A stretch of DNA of 64,000 bases from Mastigias papua (GCA_964019165.1 OZ025278.1:3529378-3593377); one strand, 5' to 3'. Positions 28,401 to 58,344 are shown, counted from the stretch's first letter. The notes: generated from the letters alone by a model not told the origin. Program-made: numbers and translations.

Positions 28401-31400
28401 AGTTGAAGATAATTAACCTTCGGGTTTCAAATGGCTAGAACAAAACAACAACCAAGAGATGGCAACAGACTACGCAATGAAAGAATGAAATGCCGATGTA
28501 GAACTACAATGGGTAAGAGCAGTGCCGTTTCATGTATATAGCACTTGAAAGGGAAGAACCCACTGCGAGGCAGTGATTCTCACGGACACTGAGGCATTAT
28601 ATGCTTCTGTATAAAGTACAAAAGGAAATCCTCGACACGAAGTTAGGGGAACAGGAGGGGGGGGGGGGAGGCATTGCTAGTTCTGAAAAACGCTTTGACT
28701 GTTTTTGCCAATCTAACAGTTTTAAGATGAGAAAACGTTTTGTCTAAAAGCTTAGAAAAAGTAGTGTCCCCTTAGTGTTGTGCTTGCTTAGTAATTGACT
28801 GCAGAACCATACTTCAGTGATGATAAGGAGAAATACCTGCCATATTGGATAATTACTCACATAACCCCATGGGTGAGGACAGCGCTAAGTACTCCGGAAT
28901 ATTTCCTTGCAAAAGAGGGGGGGGTTTGACGTGAACACAACAATTTTTGGGAGGCACAATCCTTTATAGTTCTGGGAAATACCCCGGGAAATAATCCTTT
29001 ATAGTTCTGGGGAATACCCCGGGAAAAAATTGCATCTCAAAAGTGGTGAGCATGTATATTAATAAGGCAATGACCAGCTGATTCCTAGGTGAGGTCAATC
29101 AGTGATACACTTGGTATGAAAAATGATGGTAATATGATTCCCAAAACTAAAAGAGTTTTCAATGTGGTTGGTTGTTAGGGACAATTACCCATACTATTTG
29201 CAATCATTAAAATTAAGTGCCTATATTTGATAGTGGTTTTTGCTAGGGAGATGATAAGCTCCAAACTGAAGCAGAAGCATAACCAAGTTGATCTTTTTGA
29301 TACCATGTGGGCTTTTTGTAAAACACTGAAATCACACACTGTCATAACTTTCCAATCTAAATGACACAGGTTTCAGATTTCCACAAACATAAGGGGATAA
29401 GCAATTAGTCTGTGAACAAAGCCTGATCTACAGTATGTCAAAACTCATCTTTTATAATGGTGTGGTTATAGCCTGTCAATCCAGTTGCTAACAGCAATTA
29501 TGAACAAGAACCTGTCACCCAGAGCTAGTTCACATAATGCTCTGCTGTGATAGGGAGAGGCAAGGCAATGTGATGACAAATTTACTACACAAAAACAGAT
29601 TCTGAGTCCACTGTCTGGAAAGTTTACAAATAATTACAACCTACCAACAATTTTGTGACAAACAAAGGGAACAAATTAAGCTGTGAATGACAGGGAGCTG
29701 GGAGGGTACAGCCCCAGTTTGGAGAGACTCTCTTTTGGAAATTTATTTTCAAAACAATAGTATCATAGTTTTCAATCAACTGTAGCTTCAGCTCAGTACG
29801 CCTAAACATAAATCAAAATGGGAAACTATCATTCATCCCTCTTTGCTTTCATTCAGGCAGGCAGTCTGCAGCTCCCATAACTTCAAAGTCCTGGTACAAC
29901 CATGAAAATATATCATCACCAATTTTTACCTAAACCTGAGGTGTCACATGGCACCCACTCCTTGGTACTAGCCTAACTGCCATAATTATATCACAGGTAC
30001 TTACTGGGAGGACATTTTCTTCTTCAACAAGCAATTTTTGCCCTATTTTAAATCAAATATTCATTCCTTATGCATCTCTTTTTCAAATTCAATGCTAATG
30101 ATCTTTACCCAGCTTATACCAAAGCTTCCTCACCAGCAGCTGAGTGAATAGCTTCCACTATGCCATACTGCAGCTAACAACAATTTGCAAGGTACTGTGT
30201 TTATGATTGTTAAATAAAGAAACATTTCATTTTACAAACATTGTTGCCACATTCATATGTAAATAATGCCAAAGTTGGATCATAACCTCTCAAATTCACG
30301 CACTATTGCAAAGTTTCAGCATGCACTGTCAATGAAACCATGAAACTGCTGGTTTTACTGGGAACCAATGAAGCTAAAACTTTTGCCAAAAAACATTTGG
30401 GATGCAACATAATCCAACCAGCAAATAACCACCTATTCAAATTAAATGTATTCTTAAACAAAGAGCTCATAAACATACTTAAGGTTGGAAATAGTTATAC
30501 CCTCTATAGTGTGGAAATTGTCCTGTTTCATAATCACAATGGAGACCAAGTAACTTATGCCAGATACCTCCTGCATATACCCTAAATCCTCAAATTAGCC
30601 CCTGGGGGCTTATTTATTTTTGGAGTTTTTTGGGAGGGGCTTATTCAAGGGGAGGGCTAATTTAAGAGGGGCTTATGAAATTATTTGACACAAGTCACAT
30701 AAAAAGCTCATTCTCAAAGCTCCTATTGTCCATGATATTAAAAGAAAAGTCTAAATTTAAGCATTATTCTTTATCAAAGTCTTCATCATCATCTGGGAGT
30801 GGGGTTTATTCACTTACTCAAGTGGGGCTTATTAACAATTTGAAGTTCTAGCATGGGCAATTATCTGAGGGGGGCTTATTTTTGGGGGGCCAATTCAAGG
30901 ATTTATGGCATATTTGAGGGGGGCCAATTCGAGGATTTGAGGCACTTGATAACTTCCTTGGCCTACTGGCACAAATCAAAGGTCAAACAGTTTGCTGGCA
31001 CATGGTGACCTATTTCAACAATAATGGACCACAATTGTTGGTCTTGATTAGTCAAGGCACATGATTAGTGAAGCCATCTACAAATAATCATAGGTTTTGT
31101 TCATAAGATGGTTCTGTCATGTTTCCTTCTATAATAGTTTTCCACTGTACATCTGTCTATCCTCAGCATAGGCACATTAAGCCATAGAACCTTTGGTGTG
31201 GCTTCATGAGTCACTGGTTAGCCTTATGCCAATTGGAAGTCTTGTATAGGGGTTCAACTTTGGTTGCATAACAATTAACTTTAAACAGGCAAGAAATGAG
31301 CACTTCAAAGACATAGTACAGAGAAACAAGGGAAGGGAGGTGCGAGTAAGGCACTTAATATCCTCAAGGCATTAGAACTACTTTAGCAAAGATACGATTT

Positions 31401-31851
31401 ATAGATAGTAGTTATTGGCAGCCCATTAATATATGATGCAAAAATTCACTTGATAGTTAATCATAAAGACATCTCTGGATAGAGCAAAGTCCCATATAGC
31501 TAAAAGAAAGTTCAATTTACCAGATAAGAATCTTTCAAAACACTACTGCCTACTCTCTGCCAGGTTGAAAACTACTTTTGCCAACATTTTATGTACCTTC
31601 AGTGAATGGTTTACCTTTTTACAACTTCCCTTACTTTCAACTTTCTAGAGACGGAATATAGATATACAGCTTTATGTATACATGAATCTCCACGAAAATG
31701 GCGTCTCGTCTAGATAGGCCTAATGGAAGCAAAATGAGCATTAGCATACGTAAACCCAGAACTGACTTACCCTTGGCGACTTCTTTTCCGTATTTCGACT
31801 AACCAAAACAGGGTTGTCGTATTTAACAAGAGATGCACTTGGAGGAATCAT
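4235..31851 (-). CDS. DNALI1: Axonemal dynein light intermediate chain (p28 type)
   Basis: Structural subunit of inner-arm axonemal dynein, used in motile cilia and flagella. Coding exons in gene order: 31771-31851, 9647-9807, 8980-9061, 8244-8331, 7308-7422, 6337-6400, 5158-5322 and 4235-4273. All junctions are GT/AG and phases match. The total is 795 nt including TAA (264 residues), close to the roughly 260 usual for the family. Seen in order: an N-terminal MIPPS start with KYDNPVLVSRNTEK; EEILNAILPPR (exons 2/3); LWIQQVSSTPATR; QARETGICPVRRELYSQCF; INCAERGLLLLRVRDEIR; AFGMRKALQAEQGKSDMEKK; then a charged coiled coil with EEIQFLKRTNQQLK; and the tail QLEGIIAPTKK. These blocks agree closely with my recollection of vertebrate DNALI1. 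Intron 1 spans about 22 kb. An AATAAA hexamer overlaps the stop codon. The start is fixed by the family N-terminus. Confidence 0.95.
4397..4722. repeat. Degenerate AATG tetranucleotide array
   Basis: Imperfect (AATG)n sequence, purest near 4670-4715. On the minus strand it reads as a run of Ser-Phe-Ile-His, which comes from the repeat and is not a protein. It lies in the last intron of DNALI1, between the exons at 4235-4273 and 5158-5322. Confidence 0.9.
6547..6731. mobile_element. Pogo/Tigger-like MITE with TA duplication
   Basis: A 185-bp element with terminal inverted repeats of about 24 bp (left end CAGTCAACCTTGCATAATTC; the right end is its complement with one mismatch). It is flanked on both sides by TA (6545-6546 and 6732-6733). 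TA target duplications with CAGT-type ends fit the Tc1/mariner-pogo superfamily. It is too short to code for a transposase. It lies in the DNALI1 intron between the exons at 6337-6400 and 5158-5322 or their upstream neighbour; by coordinate it is upstream of exon 6400. Confidence 0.85.
7196..7303. repeat. Three degenerate tandem copies (~40-50 bp)
   Basis: Three imperfect copies of a unit containing 'gtagtgNttggcta' lie next to each other. The array ends about five bases short of the donor end of the DNALI1 exon at 7308-7422, so it forms the start of the following intron. Confidence 0.6.
9893..10080. repeat. GTGTT-type low-complexity DNA
   Basis: Degenerate (TGTGT/GTTGT)n sequence at the 3' end of DNALI1 intron 1, about 85 bp upstream of exon 2. 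On the minus strand it reads as Thr/Gln/His-rich nonsense. Confidence 0.8.
10290..10720. repeat. Degenerate direct repeats of about 175 bp
   Basis: The block 'attcaaagtaNaNttgcata..caatct' occurs near 10335 and again near 10509, with matching flanks (references to 'tatcatgg', 'aaNNactcat' and 'agtattgaatg'). A weaker third start lies near 10690. This looks like an old tandem duplication in intron 1 of DNALI1. Confidence 0.5.
11228..11620. repeat. Tandem repeat of about 108 bp, ~3.3 copies
   Basis: The word 'gattgNagattgaaaagtga' starts imperfect copies near 11249, 11357, 11461 and 11599. Each copy goes on through 'ccaaaaNNtaaggct' and a 'gaccaaaa' tail. A lone relative lies near 39090 inside KDM1B. 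Minus-strand open frames here are by-products of the repeat. Confidence 0.65.
13785..13872 (+). repeat. tRNA-Val-like SINE head
   Basis: The segment contains GTGGTCAGTG...TTAGCATGTTCGCCTTACA followed by a B-box-like AGTTTGAGCCCC. The TTCGCCTTACA part matches the anticodon arm of tRNA-Val (anticodon TAC). About ten extra bases sit in the D arm and stems are imperfect, so it is a relic or a tRNA-derived SINE, not a functional tRNA. Confidence 0.5.
14228..14322 (+). repeat. Interspersed repeat A, copy 2
   Basis: Diverged copy sharing 'aactattaaggaacttNtagt', 'aataaggaac' and 'agctaggttcNttataa' with the copies near 20927 and 23101. Confidence 0.5.
14335..14705. repeat. AT-rich interspersed repeat C
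   Basis: Sequence bounded by 'cttttataagaat' and 'attcttataaaa' words, with the internal phrase 'ttgagcctNgNattattctt' present twice (near 14400 and 14615). Related text recurs around 59000-59110 (opposite strand) and 59640-59760, so this is an interspersed, possibly inverted-repeat element. Confidence 0.4.
14805..15165 (+). repeat. Interspersed repeat B, copy 1
   Basis: About 360 bp. Shared landmarks in order: 'agtactgagacattcc', 'gcgagaatattgaag', 'aacaaaagagatgatgtgca', 'gtgtatatcaacttag', 'aggtctcggaaacccagtac', 'gagcaactgagtac' and a terminal 'cttataaaaaa'. The copy near 40130 begins with 'tttttataag', the inverse of that end, so the family probably has short terminal inverted repeats. 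Other copies lie near 27440, 40130 and 52065. Confidence 0.6.
16511..16635. repeat. 10-bp tandem repeat GTAGATATGT
   Basis: About twelve near-perfect copies of a 10-bp unit. The last copies carry one substitution (gtcgatatgt) and a one-base loss (gtgatatgt). The minus strand reads as Thr/His/Ile/Tyr-rich repeat peptide, which is not credible coding. Confidence 0.95.
16735..17466 (+). pseudogene. Decayed transposon-derived protein gene
   Basis: Two collinear reading frames make one broken protein. Frame 1, from about 16801, reads RDKILFPPLHIKLGLMKQF...LSSEKLKALH. After a frameshift near 16950, frame 2 reads IFDEPQIR, stop, LVKDQK, three copies of a 10-codon block each ending in a stop, then AAWLSFLEVVKNLF...NYKEIVNNMLGNF and NLGDESEGQGERSHVDIK...MEERYPGSWD...DYCWNLK. 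I associate the QGERxHxDIKxMExRYxGxWD...DYCW signature with a widespread family of mobile-element-derived proteins in animal genomes, but I cannot name the superfamily. Several stops and a frameshift show it is dead. It lies inside DNALI1 intron 1 on the opposite strand, just before the pentamer satellite. Confidence 0.65.
17001..17090 (+). repeat. Exact 30-bp triplication
   Basis: Three back-to-back copies of a 30-bp unit (TGTGTGCCTC TATGAAAGAA, then GTGGAGTAAT; the last base of copy 3 is g). Apart from that final base the copies are identical. The unit is a multiple of three and sits in frame inside the transposon-derived pseudogene. Confidence 0.97.
17816..19315. repeat. Pentanucleotide satellite with 105-bp higher-order unit
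   Basis: Exactly 1500 bp, or 300 consecutive 5-bp units, with no change of register from end to end. Only three unit types occur: aactg (A, most common), acctg (B) and aaccg (C). Their order is not random. A 21-unit word, AAAABAAABACABAABAAAA plus a final C, occurs intact at 17821-17925, 17926-18030, 18081-18185 and 18921-19025, with near copies at 18186-18285 and after 19026. The middle is more scrambled. Since no unit makes a stop on the minus strand, all three minus frames stay open (Val-Gln-Phe-Ser-Ser repeats) without being genes. The array lies in DNALI1 intron 1. Confidence 0.98.
20927..21040 (+). repeat. Interspersed repeat A, copy 3
   Basis: The fullest copy of family A: 'taaggaactactaaggaac', 'ttttagtactgcaatttgac', 'ggaggtccaaaaataagg', 'tggaactaggccttga', 'cctaggttccttataag'. 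Its inverse is at 33255-33372. Confidence 0.6.
21341..21395. repeat. (CA)n microsatellite
   Basis: About 55 bp of CA dinucleotides with two early AAC interruptions. Confidence 0.97.
21560..21913 (+). pseudogene. hAT-like transposase C-terminal relic
   Basis: A plus-strand frame ending at 21913 reads VEAEYEELMLL..., then SDSLPNLKVALARILAVK, a short segment, then VDRLIS and a stop. This resembles the C-terminal dimerisation region of hAT-type transposases, where a PNL...A..IL..K motif is followed by a conserved V-E-R-L-I-S-type motif. The upstream part (KIVESLVDFLRRNF) is in another frame, so at least one frameshift has occurred. Truncated and inactive. Family placement is from memory of the motif. 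Confidence 0.55.
23101..23208 (+). repeat. Interspersed repeat A, copy 4
   Basis: Shares 'aagaaacttttagaact', 'ggccaaaaatgaggagcatt', 'aactaggctttgagccaggt' and 'ttcctataaaagacaaacgt' with copies 1 and 3. Confidence 0.5.
25375..25422. repeat. (TAAA)n microsatellite
   Basis: About twelve perfect TAAA units. Confidence 0.97.
27440..27715 (+). repeat. Interspersed repeat B, copy 2
   Basis: Right-hand portion of family B: 'cacaagagatgattgact', 'ttccttaggtctcaaaact', 'cgagcaatcgagtac', and 'ctataaaagagaaagtgtat' at the end. Confidence 0.45.
28958..29027. repeat. 35-bp tandem duplication
   Basis: Two copies, 35 bp apart, of a unit beginning aatcctttatagttctggg and ending ataccccggga, with one difference. 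They follow a G-run at 28916-28924. Confidence 0.85.
30573..30944. mobile_element. MITE D with AAATCCTCAAATTA ends
   Basis: Left end taaatcctcaaattagcccc (30583-30602). The right end near 30920-30944 is its imperfect inverse (ggggccaattcgaggattt). The right terminus is duplicated in tandem (30894-30912 and 30920-30944). The interior is rich in GGGGCTTATT. The left end of a second copy occurs at 36694-36800, so this is an interspersed inverted-repeat family. Class unresolved because I see no clear target duplication. Confidence 0.6.
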
Positions 31852-32005
31852 AGCTCTTGTCGCTCTAAAGTTTCTAAAAACCCACTAAATGTGTACGTTG
31901 GTAATGTTTCTTTCCGCTTTGCAAACAGATTGGGTATATACTGTTGTCTTGGCAATAATATCAGGACGAGACTATAGCAACGAGGCTGCGTGCCAAGAAT
32001 GAAAG
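31852..32005. promoter_or_regulatory. Divergent DNALI1/TIMM29 promoter
   Basis: Only 154 bp separate the DNALI1 start codon (minus) from the TIMM29 start codon (plus), so both 5' leaders and the core promoter must fit here, unless non-coding exons extend further. A TATA-like 'gggtatata' lies at 31932-31940. Two RFX X-box-like sites lie inside (see the separate entry). Confidence 0.75.
31968..31981. promoter_or_regulatory. RFX X-box candidate
   Basis: GAGACTATAGCAAC fits 12 of 14 positions of the X-box consensus RYYNYYATRRNRAC and has the conserved ATRGCAAC half. It starts about 117 bp upstream of the DNALI1 ATG, inside the range usual for ciliary genes. A second, weaker match (GTTGTCTTGGCAAT) lies at 31943-31956. 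Confidence 0.45.
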
Positions 32006-32560
32006 ATGGCCGCATGGAAGAGTTTATCGAAAATGAATCAGGCACTTTTCCCTCAATTTGAGAGCTTGAAACACGGGAGACTGGCAAAGGTATACCACCT
32101 TGTACGTGACTATAAAGCAGTTGCAAATTCTGCAGTGACATACGTTCGAGAAAGGCCAATAAAATTCATCTCACAGCTAGGAATAGTGGGCCTAGGTGTT
32201 TATTGCTGGAGCCAAAAACCTGACATGCAAAGTTATGCTGACGAACTTTTCAAAAGCTCAAATGAACTGTTGCAAGTAAGCAGCCTGGTGCGAAATAAAG
32301 CATCCGATACTTTTGTTAGAGATCTTATTACTAGCTACAACCAGAACAGACTCACGTGTAGAAGTGTTGGTGTGTTCTCTGTTATTCTCAGAAATGATTT
32401 TCCTGATGAGTGCGATTCATATGACAAAAATTGCTACTACGTTCAGCCAAGGTGGACAAAGTTGCATGAAAGAATAGTAGATGTTGGAATTTTAGGACGA
32501 TGGTTTATGTTAGAGAAGGCAATGGTTGATTATGATGTCAACGAAGAAGAGTTTATTTAG
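32006..32560 (+). CDS. TIMM29: Mitochondrial import inner membrane translocase subunit Tim29
   Basis: Single-exon gene for a 184-residue protein. In animals Tim29 is a subunit of the TIM22 complex, which inserts carrier proteins into the mitochondrial inner membrane. Seen: a basic, aromatic N-terminus; RDYKAV and YVRERP before one hydrophobic segment (about residues 53-70, ISQLGIVGLGVYCW); then RNKASDTFVRDLI, and the diagnostic C-terminal block with YVQPRWTKLHERIVDVGILG, RWFMLEKAM and DYDVNEEEF. These match recalled vertebrate Tim29 (QPRWT...VGRWW...DINDDEF). The protein ends straight after that block, whereas human Tim29 (about 260 residues) continues. A second ATG seven bases upstream (31999) opens a 20-codon overlapping frame ending at 32061. 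Divergent with DNALI1. Confidence 0.9.
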   Translation: MAAWKSLSKMNQALFPQFESLKHGRLAKVYHLVRDYKAVANSAVTYVRERPIKFISQLGIVGLGVYCWSQKPDMQSYADELFKSSNELLQVSSLVRNKASDTFVRDLITSYNQNRLTCRSVGVFSVILRNDFPDECDSYDKNCYYVQPRWTKLHERIVDVGILGRWFMLEKAMVDYDVNEEEFI

Positions 32561-32810
32561 ATCAATTATTAATGTACCTATGCCACAGACTAGAGAGTTG
32601 ACCTTCTGCATGACTCCCTATTCTGTGCCTATACCATGGCATGTATCTCTTGGCTTTGAGTAAGAGACCAACTCTTAAACACATTTCTACTCGTTTTGTG
32701 TGACAATCTCATATAATCATTTAATTTTTTTCTCTACCTCTTTAAAGGATGACTTAATGCTTCTAGTTCAAATTTATTGTAAAAAATACTATTGATGGCA
32801 TTGAACATAA

Positions 32811-32816
32811 AATAAA
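32811..32816 (+). terminator. Probable TIMM29 polyadenylation signal
   Basis: AATAAA about 250 bp past the TIMM29 stop codon, the first canonical hexamer on that strand after the gene that I noticed. Confidence 0.6.
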
Positions 32817-33254
32817 GAATTTTCAAACGCATTTCGTAGTGAAGCATCGGTGTTAGCATGTGGTACGGTTTATAGTTGGAAGAAAGTGAAAAGCCAATCG
32901 GATAGATAGTTTACTTAACTCTGGCTAGCCCCTATGGCACATGTGATTACTAAGTATTAGTCAGAAATTTATTCTTACTCAACTGAAATTACCAGTATCA
33001 GCAGTAGAACCTGATCTTTAATGATATCAATAAGAATCCAAAATAGATCAGCACAAACCACATGCATGCAACTTTATAGTAACACTTGCCACAAAACCCA
33101 TATTCCCAAAATATCATCCATTAGTTATCTGAATTCAACCACATCATGCCACTTTTATATTCACTGCATAATGTTTGGTTGAAAAAGGCTTCAATCGGCG
33201 TATTTAACGTATACGACTGGCTAAAATCAAGTACATGATATGGGCAGAGGCAAT

Positions 33255-33372
33255 ACACGTCTTTTTTATAAAGAACCTAGCTCAAGGCCTAGTTCCAAAA
33301 GCTCCCTATTTTCAGACCTCCAGTTATCAAATTGTAGTAATAAAAGTTCCCTAACAGTTCCTTAATTTTCAC
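33255..33372 (-). repeat. Interspersed repeat A, copy 5 (inverted)
   Basis: Reverse-strand copy: 'ttataaagaacctagctcaa', 'ggcctagttcc', 'tcagacctccagttatcaaa', 'gttccctaacagttcctta'. Closest to copy 3 at 20927. Confidence 0.6.
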
Positions 33373-34018
33373 CCCACAGCTCATACTGAATTATAACCAC
33401 AATGACAGTGATTCCGACTATAACTCAATCAAACTTCACAACCTCTTGTGTACTTCATACCTAATGGACACTTAAACTTTAGGCTTCTAGTACACAACTT
33501 AAGTGCCCCATAATTCAGATTTGGATCTTAGCGTAATAAATAGCACAACTGTCTTCATAACAAATACATTGTGAGTCACACAATATGATACTATCTCCAA
33601 CTTTCAAACTCATCTAACATGAATACGCAGTTTAGAAATCTTGAGGTCAAATCTGAACTTTGCACAATTTTTCTACTAAAATGCTCATTGAAAGAATCAC
33701 AAAAATCACAATTTACGTAAAATAATACATTGCTACATCAAAACACCGCACTTGGCAAAGCCACAATAATATACAAAAACTAACTAATGAAAAAGAAAAT
33801 AGAGGAATTAAATCTCATTCAATTTGCAAAAGTTGTCAAAGCAATGGAAAAGACAGGCTTCTGTTTGAACAGAAACATTTTACAATTATGTATATATAGA
33901 TGTCTGTGTATGCATGTCCCATAACCATAATATAATCATTGTAGCAAACTTTGTTGCTTAGATATGTTCTAGTTCCCAGTCTATTGATTCTTGCACATAT
34001 AAAGTTCATTACTCCCAT

Positions 34019-34394
34019 GTGCAAAATAAACGGGGGGAAGGGTCCTAATAAACAGAGGGGTCGGAAAAAATTCTGAATTTTAATAAACGGAGGTTTGGAA
34101 ATTGAAAAAGAGCTTAAAATGATTATAAAGCGCGGGAAAAAACAAAAGCAGGCTGTCATTTTCGCAGGCTGCCATTGCAGCAGCAATTTTTGGCGACATT
34201 TCTTAGAAGTAGTATTTGAAATGAAACATTCGACTGCTTGAGCGTAAACGGCACTAACAAAGAAAGGAAATAAAATTAGGAGCTTGTTAACAATCTCATT
34301 TTCTTTAAAAGTAATAAACGAGGAGTCCTAAAAAGGTCTTGGGGTTGGAAAAAATCGAAAAATTAATAAGCGGGGGGGGACGTTTATTTGGCAC
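34019..34394. mobile_element. 376-bp inverted-repeat element
   Basis: Ends are GTGCAAAATAAACG (34019-34032) and CGTTTATTTGGCAC (34381-34394), 14-bp inverted repeats with one mismatch. 'taataaacg(g/a)(a/g)g' recurs inside both flanks. There is no coding capacity and no obvious target duplication. Probably a MITE. Confidence 0.6.
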
Positions 34395-35620
34395 CTGAGA
34401 GAAGGTGCATTTTTCCAAGTCATTCTCGCCTAACAATGACATCATTTTCTATCCAAGTACGCTTATGACGTCTATTACGTTTTATAGCTAATATATTGTA
34501 ATAGCTACTTTATAACAACACTATAGAGTAAATATGGCAAAAAGTTTTCATTCTTTGCAAACGACAGCTATCTATCTAGTTTTATCTATCCAAAATACCA
34601 GCAAAATTATGTATCTAAAAGCTGAAAGAGCTTGCTTGACAGCTTGTCCCTTAAATCGAAGGTACTAGAATAAGCTTCGTATGGATATTTGCCTGAACCT
34701 CAGAACACTGGAATTGTGAGTTTGGCATAGTGGTATAGCATACAAATGCGTGTATAAGTCAGAGAGAAAATCATCAAAATCAGGAATTACCATCCTCCTG
34801 CAGTTAGATAAGCCCCAATCGAATCGGTAACTCGATTCAAAGCTTTCAAGACAGTAATCCTGGTCAAACTCCTTGCATGCCATTTGGTTTAAACCCTATA
34901 TATGCTTGAAAGTTTTCACTAACGAATACACGTTCGAGGTATTTTACACAGAGTTTTAGAAATCAGTATTTATTAGATATTTAACCCCATTTAAAGAAAG
35001 TAAAATGAAATGAAGATAACAAAACAAAACCCACGTATTGATAAAACCATAACTTAATATCAGTTTCCTAAAAGGGGCAGAGGCGGACTAATCTGTCAAA
35101 CAATCCAAATTCATTTTCTATGTATATGTTTAATTAGATACATAGCTGTGATTTTTACAAAAGGAATATCTACATAAATGAAATAAACTGAAAATATATG
35201 AAATAAAAATGAAACTACGTGAAATAAAGTGAAATGGCAGAGCTCAGTCAGTGCATGCTACAATCCATCCACACAGTTTGCCCATAGCAATTTCACTTAC
35301 CTAACTATGTGCCAAATGACACGATGGTTGCAACTACCAACTTGTGGAAATATCTTGCTCTTACCAACACCAAAGTGGATAACATGACCAAACGTTGAAT
35401 ACTATGGGCCTTCAATACAATCCTCTTTATATTGGCAATATATGAGCTTACAAAATTGATCTGCACCAATAAACATTCCAGTTCTCCTTCTGCAGTTGCA
35501 CGACAATTCGCGGCATGTCGATGCTAAAGACTTTGGGAGGAAACGGCCAAAACCAAGGAGCCTTTTGCTAAATGCCAAAAATCCCAACTGCCTTAAGTCA
35601 TCTACTATTATATCTATCTA

Positions 35621-56955
<21,335 letters not shown>

Positions 56956-57311
56956 TCCCAAAGCTGAAAGATCAGGGAACTTTGTTGGCTACCATTCCAG
57001 AGGACGATAACAAATAAAATGCACTTGTTGCCTGTGCAAACATGCAACCAGCATGCAACTCACTGTTTCAATTAGGTAAAACATCCCACTGGTGGATATG
57101 AGGCTGGCAAAAATCGCTTTGGAATTTCTGTTTTTTCTTAATACTAAACCTAGCTCAGGGGCGGATATAGGGGGTTGCACTTGTTTCAAGGAAGATTGTC
57201 AGCAGTTGACTGTCAGATGGTTCAATTACCCATTTTGATAGCTTGCACCACGTGATGCAACAAGCTGATATGGCCAGCAGCAGTCTCTGCACTTGATTCC
57301 ATAGGCTGGAC

Positions 57312-58157
57312 CCCGGGGGGGGGGGGGGGGACTTGGTAGTTCACGTTGACGTACCCGTTGCAAAATGTTGCAAAACCCCTACCTCTTAGGAGTTGTAACT
57401 TTTTGCCTAAGCGGTAGTAACTTTTTCCTTAAGCAGCAATAACAATAGGTCGTTTGTCCCAGAAACAATTTCTGTGGTTATTTGTTAAACTAAACAGTGT
57501 AACAGAGTAAGTAAATCCACTTCAGCCTACACTACAGTTTAATTTATTAGCAATGGAACTGGCATTAAGACTTAATTCACTTTTAATGCAAATTTTTGAA
57601 TATCTTGTGTGCTAAAGCTAAAAGTTCTCGTTAGTTAATCTACTTAGGAGGTTCCTCCTTAAGAATTCTGCTTTTTATGTTGTGTTCCTTTCTTATTACC
57701 GACGCATTGTTTTGTATTTAGAGGCAGAATTTAAAAATTATAAATGATGTTGATGATGATGATGATGAATTTAATACTCTTGAAGTAAAGGTAAGATTGG
57801 GAGAACTTTCTCTTACTGTAACCAAATGACAGTATGGTCAGTGGTCAATCATTGATAAGAAATTGTTTGTGATCAATTTTTTCATCTTGTATAATGGAAA
57901 GAGAGTGAAAATTGCTTGATTTCTGTCGTTGTAGAATCATACTAGTAACAATTCAATTCACTAAACTTCTTAAAACTGGCAACCTAATCATATCAATTTT
58001 TGTACCTTAGCCGTAGTAAATTTGAAAATTTTCCTACCCTTAGAGGTAGTTAATTTTTTAAAATTATTCTACCCTTAGAGGTAGTAAATTGCAGAATTCA
58101 GGACCCTAAATTTTGCAACGGGTACATCACCTTGAACGACCAAGTCCCCCCCTGGGA
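57312..58157. mobile_element. 846-bp non-autonomous DNA transposon
   Basis: Terminal inverted repeats of about 45 bp: a G-run then acttggtagttcacgttgac and gtacccgttgcaaaa on the left, and the imperfect inverse (ttttgcaacgggtacat..., ccaagtccccc) on the right. The flanks share gctggac (57305-57311 and 58158-58164), a 7-bp or slightly longer target duplication. Inside each end the word (c)ttagaggtagtaa or its inverse recurs (57390-57430; 58010-58090), making subterminal repeats. No coding capacity. The 16-G run at 57315-57330 is part of the left end. Confidence 0.75.
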
Positions 58158-58344
58158 GCTGGACATTAAAGAAGTTGGTTTGATTGAGTCTTTTTAGTGT
58201 TCGAGATAGGCATAAAGCATGTGCCTGTTGTCTTCTAGCTGTGTACATCGCTCCTTTGAGCACCAATGAGTCTTCTAATTTTTGGGGGAGCAATCCCAGC
58301 TAGTATGTGGAGTGATTCAATGCTGATAGGCTTCATGCATCCAT

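Larger units (their letters stand above)
9808..31770. other. DNALI1 intron 1 (about 22 kb)
   Basis: Bounded by a donor (AGG|GTAAGT) at 31770 and an acceptor (TAG|GCC) at 9808. Apart from the repeats and relics listed separately I recognise no gene in it on either strand. Stretches 11620-13780, 15165-16500, 19320-20920, 21915-25370, 25425-27440 and 29030-30570 hold only short, unconserved open frames. Confidence 0.7.
32561..35620. other. Intergenic region TIMM29-KDM1B
   Basis: The two genes converge here. It holds the probable TIMM29 polyA signal, an inverted copy of repeat A, and an inverted-repeat element at 34019-34394. A minus-strand AATAAA at 34969-34974 could serve KDM1B, about 650 bp past its stop. 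No further gene is recognised. Confidence 0.6.

Noticed and set aside
30340..30585. 81-codon plus frame
   Set aside because: No family resemblance. It runs into the inverted-repeat element at 30573.
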